From CAIKKV01 sp044346855 (GTDB taxonomy: Bacteria; Verrucomicrobiota; Kiritimatiellia; CAIKKV01): 7,858 bases of DNA. Below the pieces are notes generated by a model. It saw only the letters and a list, made by a program, of their open reading frames with translations, searched no databases and was not told the origin of the DNA. The stretch spans positions 1 to 7,858 of the forward strand of contig JBIIYJ010000257.1 in assembly GCA_044346855.1 (NCBI GenBank), read 5' to 3'. This document shows positions 4,898-7,858 of this stretch, in pieces (the stretch's first letter is position 1; the number at the start of each line of letters is the position of its first letter). Position numbers and translations under genes: made by a program.

Positions 4898-5982
4898 GAT
4901 GCGCCCCCCTTACCCAGCAGCGGGGCCAGGTGGCCGCGCAGTTCCGCCTCCAGATCCCGCGCCCAGTACCGCGCCATCCGCGCGCGCTGGCCGGCCAGCA
5001 CCCGGCCGCGCAGTTCCGCCTCCCGGCACAGGGCCGCCATCAGCCCCGCCAGCGCGGGATAGTCCTTGCGGGCCGCCAGCACGCCCGCGCCATCCATCGT
5101 CTCGGGCACAGCCGAGGCCGCATAGGCCAGCACCGGCACGCCGAACTCCATGGCCTCGAGCAGCGGGATGCCGAACCCCTCGTGCTCGCTCAAACACAGG
5201 AAAAGGTCCGCCGCGGCATACAGGCCGTGCAGCACGGCCTGCGGAACGGTTCCCCGAAACGTCACGTCGCGCAGCCCCAGGTTGCGGACCTGCACCGACA
5301 GCAGCCGGTGGTAGCGCTCCGTGCCCGCCCAGCTGCCCGCCAGGATGAGGCGGGACTCGGGCTCCCAGCCCTGCTGGAAATGGGCGAAGGCCGCCAGCAG
5401 GTCCTCGATCTTCTTGTTCGGCGCGATCCGCCCCACGAACAGCACGTTCCGCTTCCCGTCACTCAGCGCCGCCGCCACGGCCGGGTCCGCCGGCTCCGCC
5501 AGGCGGCCGCGGTCCAGCACGAGGGGCAGCACGCGCACGTTCCGGTAGCCCGCGGCCTCCAGCTCCGCCGCGTTGAAGCGGCTGTCCGCCAGATTCACCT
5601 CCGCCGCCCCCGCCAGCGCCCGCGCCTCCTCCAGCCCCGCGGCCAGCGCGCGCGCCGTCTCGGGCTTGACCCATTCGAAATAGGCGGGCGGGGTCACATT
5701 GTGGTACAGGATCGCCTTGCGGCAGGTCAGCGCGCCGAACAGGCGGTTGACCGGGGAGCCAATTGAAAGGTGCAGCAGCACGATGTCGTCCGGCCGGCAG
5801 AGGGCGGGCAGCGCCGCGGCGTCCCTCGCCTCGCCCCGCAGGGCGGGATGGATCCAGCGGGGCTCGGAGAAGATCTCCGACTCCATGCCCCACGACCGGA
5901 ACAAGGCCCGCAGCGTCAGCGCCTCGTGGCTGATCGCGTCGCCCTTGGAAAACCCGGCGCACAACTGGTGCAGCGCGCTCAC
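4894..5982 (-). CDS. GT4-type glycosyltransferase, downstream paralogue
   Basis: This is a GT-B fold glycosyltransferase of the GT4 type, 362 aa, which would transfer a sugar from an activated donor to a growing glycan at the inner membrane. Signatures are HLSIGSPVN and ILYHNVTPP (71-79, 91-99), VLFVGRIAPNKKIEDLL (180-196), and the donor-binding block SEHEGFGIPLLEAM, whose Glu268 and Glu276 form the EX7E motif. GVPVLAYAASAVPE follows. I place the start at GTG 5980-5982. It overlaps the previous gene's TGA as GTGA, has AAGG at 5991-5994 with an 8-nt spacer, and makes the protein equal in length to its upstream paralogue. A longer in-frame reading to 6810 (638 aa) only adds out-of-frame translation of that paralogue. 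The stop overlaps the tsaE start as ATGA. The sugar and acceptor are unknown; a mannosyl- or rhamnosyl-type surface polysaccharide step is a guess. Confidence 0.9.
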   Translation of the reverse strand: MSALHQLCAGFSKGDAISHEALTLRALFRSWGMESEIFSEPRWIHPALRGEARDAAALPALCRPDDIVLLHLSIGSPVNRLFGALTCRKAILYHNVTPPAYFEWVKPETARALAAGLEEARALAGAAEVNLADSRFNAAELEAAGYRNVRVLPLVLDRGRLAEPADPAVAAALSDGKRNVLFVGRIAPNKKIEDLLAAFAHFQQGWEPESRLILAGSWAGTERYHRLLSVQVRNLGLRDVTFRGTVPQAVLHGLYAAADLFLCLSEHEGFGIPLLEAMEFGVPVLAYAASAVPETMDGAGVLAARKDYPALAGLMAALCREAELRGRVLAGQRARMARYWARDLEAELRGHLAPLLGKGGAS

Positions 5983-7067
5983 GGGCAGCACCTTGAATTC
6001 AGCCAGGGCTCCAGCAGGCCGCGCAGTTCGGCGGCCAGGTCGCGGGCGAAATAGCGCTTTACCCGCGCCTCCTGCCCCGCGCGGACTGCCGCCCGAAGGA
6101 CCGGGTCGCGGGCCAGCCGGCCCATCAGCTCCGCCAGCTCGGGATACTCCTTGCGGGCCACCAGCACGCCCGCGCCGTCCATCGTCTCGGGCACCGCCGC
6201 GGCCGCATAGGCCAGCACGGGCACGCCGTGGGCCATGGCCTCCAGCAGCGGGATGCAGAAGCCCTCGTGCTCGCTGAGGCAGAGGAAAAGATCGGCCGCG
6301 TCGTAGGCGGCGTGCAGGGCGGGCTGCGGGACCGAGCCCATGAAGAGCACCTGCCGCAGCCCCAGGCGCCGGACCTGGGAGGCCAGCACCTGGCGGTAGC
6401 GCTCGCAGCCGGCCCAAGAGCCCACGAGAACCAGGCGGGACTCGGGCTCCACCGCCTTCTGGAAATGCGCAAAGGCCAGCAGCACGTCCTCGATCCGCTT
6501 GTTCGGCACGACCCGCCCCACGAACAGAATGTTCACGCGGCCGTCGCGCAGCTCGCGCAGCACGCGGCGGTCGGGCGCCTCGCGCAGCCGCGCGGGATCG
6601 AACACGAGCGGGAAGACCCGCACGTCGCGGTACCCCAGCGCGGTCAGCTCCGCCGCGTTGAACCGGCTGACCGCGAGGTTCAGCTCCGCAACGCCCGCCA
6701 GCGCCCGCACCTGCGCGAGGCCCTGCTCGAGGGACCAGGCCGTGGAGGGGTTCAGGCGCTCGTAGAAGGCCGGCGGCGTGACATTGTGGTAGAGGATGGC
6801 TTTGCGGCACGGAAGGGCCCTGAAGGCCAGGTTGACGGGCGAGCCGATGGAGAGATGCAGCAGGGCCAGGTCGTCCGGCTTCACGGAGGCGGCGCAGGCG
6901 GAGACGTCGCGCACCTCGCGGCGCAGCTCGGGCAGGATGCGCTTCGTTTCGGAAAACAGGTCCGACTCCAGCCCCCAGGAGCGGAACACCTTGCGCAAGG
7001 CCAGCGCCTCGTTGCTGATGGCGTCGCTTTTCGCGAAGCCGGCGGTGAGCTGGTGCAGCGCCCTCAC
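5979..7067 (-). CDS. GT4-type glycosyltransferase, upstream paralogue
   Basis: This second GT4-type glycosyltransferase is 362 aa and aligns without gaps to the neighbouring downstream enzyme, with about two thirds of residues identical by hand count. It shares ALHQLTAGFAKSDAIS near the N terminus, the HLSIGSPVN and ILYHNVTPP blocks, ILFVGRVVPNKRIEDVL (180-196) and the EX7E motif EGFCIPLLE (268-276), with Cys271 where the paralogue has Gly. Differences cluster at residues 41-70, 101-120 and 161-180, which are plausible acceptor-side or linker regions. The start chosen is GTG 7065-7067, overlapping the TPR gene's TGA as GTGA and matching the paralogue's start. An ATG at 7142 in the same frame would add a low-complexity Arg/Gly tail that is merely the TPR gene in another frame. 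No clear ribosome binding site precedes the GTG, so translation probably depends on coupling. Confidence 0.9.
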   Translation of the reverse strand: MRALHQLTAGFAKSDAISNEALALRKVFRSWGLESDLFSETKRILPELRREVRDVSACAASVKPDDLALLHLSIGSPVNLAFRALPCRKAILYHNVTPPAFYERLNPSTAWSLEQGLAQVRALAGVAELNLAVSRFNAAELTALGYRDVRVFPLVFDPARLREAPDRRVLRELRDGRVNILFVGRVVPNKRIEDVLLAFAHFQKAVEPESRLVLVGSWAGCERYRQVLASQVRRLGLRQVLFMGSVPQPALHAAYDAADLFLCLSEHEGFCIPLLEAMAHGVPVLAYAAAAVPETMDGAGVLVARKEYPELAELMGRLARDPVLRAAVRAGQEARVKRYFARDLAAELRGLLEPWLNSRCCP

Positions 7068-7858
7068 GGCGCGGCCCCGGCGGGGGCCAGCCGCCCGGCC
7101 GCGGCCCCGGCCGGATCGAGCGCCGCGCTCTTTTGCCACCACCCCAGGGCCTCGTCCCGCCGGCCCAGCGCGTTCAGGATGTCGCCCGCGTGCAGGGAAA
7201 CCTCGGCGTCCGCCATCTTCGCCGCGGCCGCCAGGACCTGCTCGAGGGCACCCGCCAGGTCGCCCTTGCGGAACAGCACCCAGCCGAGCGTATCGAGGTA
7301 AGCGGCATTGTCGGGCTCGGCCGCGACCGCCTTGCGGGCATACAGCAGGGCCTTGTCGAGCTTGACGTTTTTCTGGGCCCAGACGTAGGCCAGGTAGTTG
7401 TGGGCTTCCGTGATTTCCGGAAAGAGGGCGATGGAGCGCTCCAGGAACAGCTCGGCCTTCTCGGCCTGGCCCGCCTGATCGCAGGCCGCGCCGTACCAGA
7501 AATAGTAATAAGGGCTGAGAAAGCCGATCGACTTGCCCGCCGGAACCGCCTTCATGCGGGCCTCAGCGGCGTCGAACGCGGCGATGGCCTCGACCGGCTT
7601 GCGGGCGTTGAACAGGATGGCGCCGGCGGCGATGGCGGGCTGGGGATCCTGCGGGTAGCGGGCCGCCGCCTCCCGGAGCGTGGCCAGCCCCTGCCCCGGG
7701 TTCGAGCGGCTCTGCATCAGGGCCAGCCGGATCCAGGCGGGCGCGGCGGCGTCCGGGCACCGGGCCGCCTTGTCGTACCAGGCCAGCGCGCCCTCGAAAT
7801 CCTCGTCCTCCTCGGCCAGTTCCCCGATCAGCATCGGCCAGCGGGAGGCGTCGGGCTC
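7064..7858 (-). CDS. tetratricopeptide-repeat protein, 5' end outside the window
   Basis: The C-terminal 264 residues of a TPR protein are visible; the frame is open through the window edge, so the start lies beyond 7858. Repeats are seen at EGALAWYDKAARC, the GLATLREAAARYPQDPQPAIAAGAIL region, EAIAAFDAAEAR, KAELFLERSIALFPEITEAHNYLAYV, the KALLYARKAVAAEPDNAAYLDTLGWV block, GALEQVLAAAAK and EALGWWQKSAALDP. They carry the usual Ala/Gly/Tyr/Pro spacing of the 34-residue unit. The protein ends in an Ala/Gly/Pro-rich tail. TPR proteins are scaffolds. The block around LDTLGWVLFRKGD is typical of envelope lipoproteins and exopolysaccharide or secretion TPR proteins, but the missing N terminus hides any signal peptide. 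An ATG at 7832-7834 is internal. The gene leads the glycosyltransferase operon in this window and overlaps the next gene by 4 nt. Confidence 0.85.
   Translation of the reverse strand, partial: EPDASRWPMLIGELAEEDEDFEGALAWYDKAARCPDAAAPAWIRLALMQSRSNPGQGLATLREAAARYPQDPQPAIAAGAILFNARKPVEAIAAFDAAEARMKAVPAGKSIGFLSPYYYFWYGAACDQAGQAEKAELFLERSIALFPEITEAHNYLAYVWAQKNVKLDKALLYARKAVAAEPDNAAYLDTLGWVLFRKGDLAGALEQVLAAAAKMADAEVSLHAGDILNALGRRDEALGWWQKSAALDPAGAAAGRLAPAGAAP

Noticed and set aside
5979..5982. Single glycosyltransferase gene broken by a frameshift
   Set aside because: Each side is a complete 362-aa enzyme with its own N terminus, donor motif and C terminus, so these are two genes with a 4-nt overlap.
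6228..7301. 357-aa plus-strand open frame opposite the upstream glycosyltransferase
   Set aside because: It is antisense, rich in Gln, Arg, Gly and Ala, with no recognisable domain, and lies opposite a well-supported gene and the overlap with the TPR gene.

Overview
The window comes from a GC-rich bacterial chromosome. Its genes sit in compact operons separated by lower-GC, repeat-bearing intergenic DNA. A galactokinase-like GHMP kinase with a GNHTDY signature next to an L-rhamnose isomerase, together with short palindromic and TGAACC-type intergenic repeats, suggests a carbohydrate-degrading bacterium of the Verrucomicrobiota/Kiritimatiellota/Lentisphaerota kind. That assignment is an impression from protein style, not a phylogenetic result.

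Positions 1-1556 are coding-poor and visibly less GC-rich than the rest. They hold two small minus-strand genes for unrecognised membrane proteins (203-733 and 841-1062). Around them lie an 8-nt tandem repeat near the left edge, two copies of a ~57-nt repeat carrying a perfect hairpin (85-nt period, 1258-1399), and a seven-unit TGAACCNN array (1425-1480).

Positions 1504-4000 form a plus-strand sugar operon. A plausible promoter leads into rhaA (L-rhamnose isomerase), followed after 2 nt by a galactokinase-family kinase. Pairing a rhamnose isomerase with a GHMP kinase, where an FGGY rhamnulokinase would be expected, is the most interesting metabolic feature. The kinase also has Asn where classical galactokinases have a sugar-binding Glu.

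Positions 4054-4470 hold a stand-alone HU/IHF-family DNA-binding protein gene. It has a good sigma-70-like promoter, a hairpin in the leader, a strong ribosome binding site and a U-tract terminator that can work in both directions.

Positions 4469-7858 are a minus-strand operon, read right to left: a TPR-repeat protein (cut by the window edge), two tandem paralogous GT4-type glycosyltransferases, and tsaE (tRNA t6A ATPase). Every junction is a 4-nt stop/start overlap (GTGA, GTGA, ATGA). The two glycosyltransferases are exactly the same length (362 aa) when the overlapping GTG starts are used, and they align without gaps at about two thirds identity by eye. The operon therefore probably makes or modifies a surface glycan, with tsaE as a translationally coupled passenger. 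It converges with the HU gene at the shared terminator.
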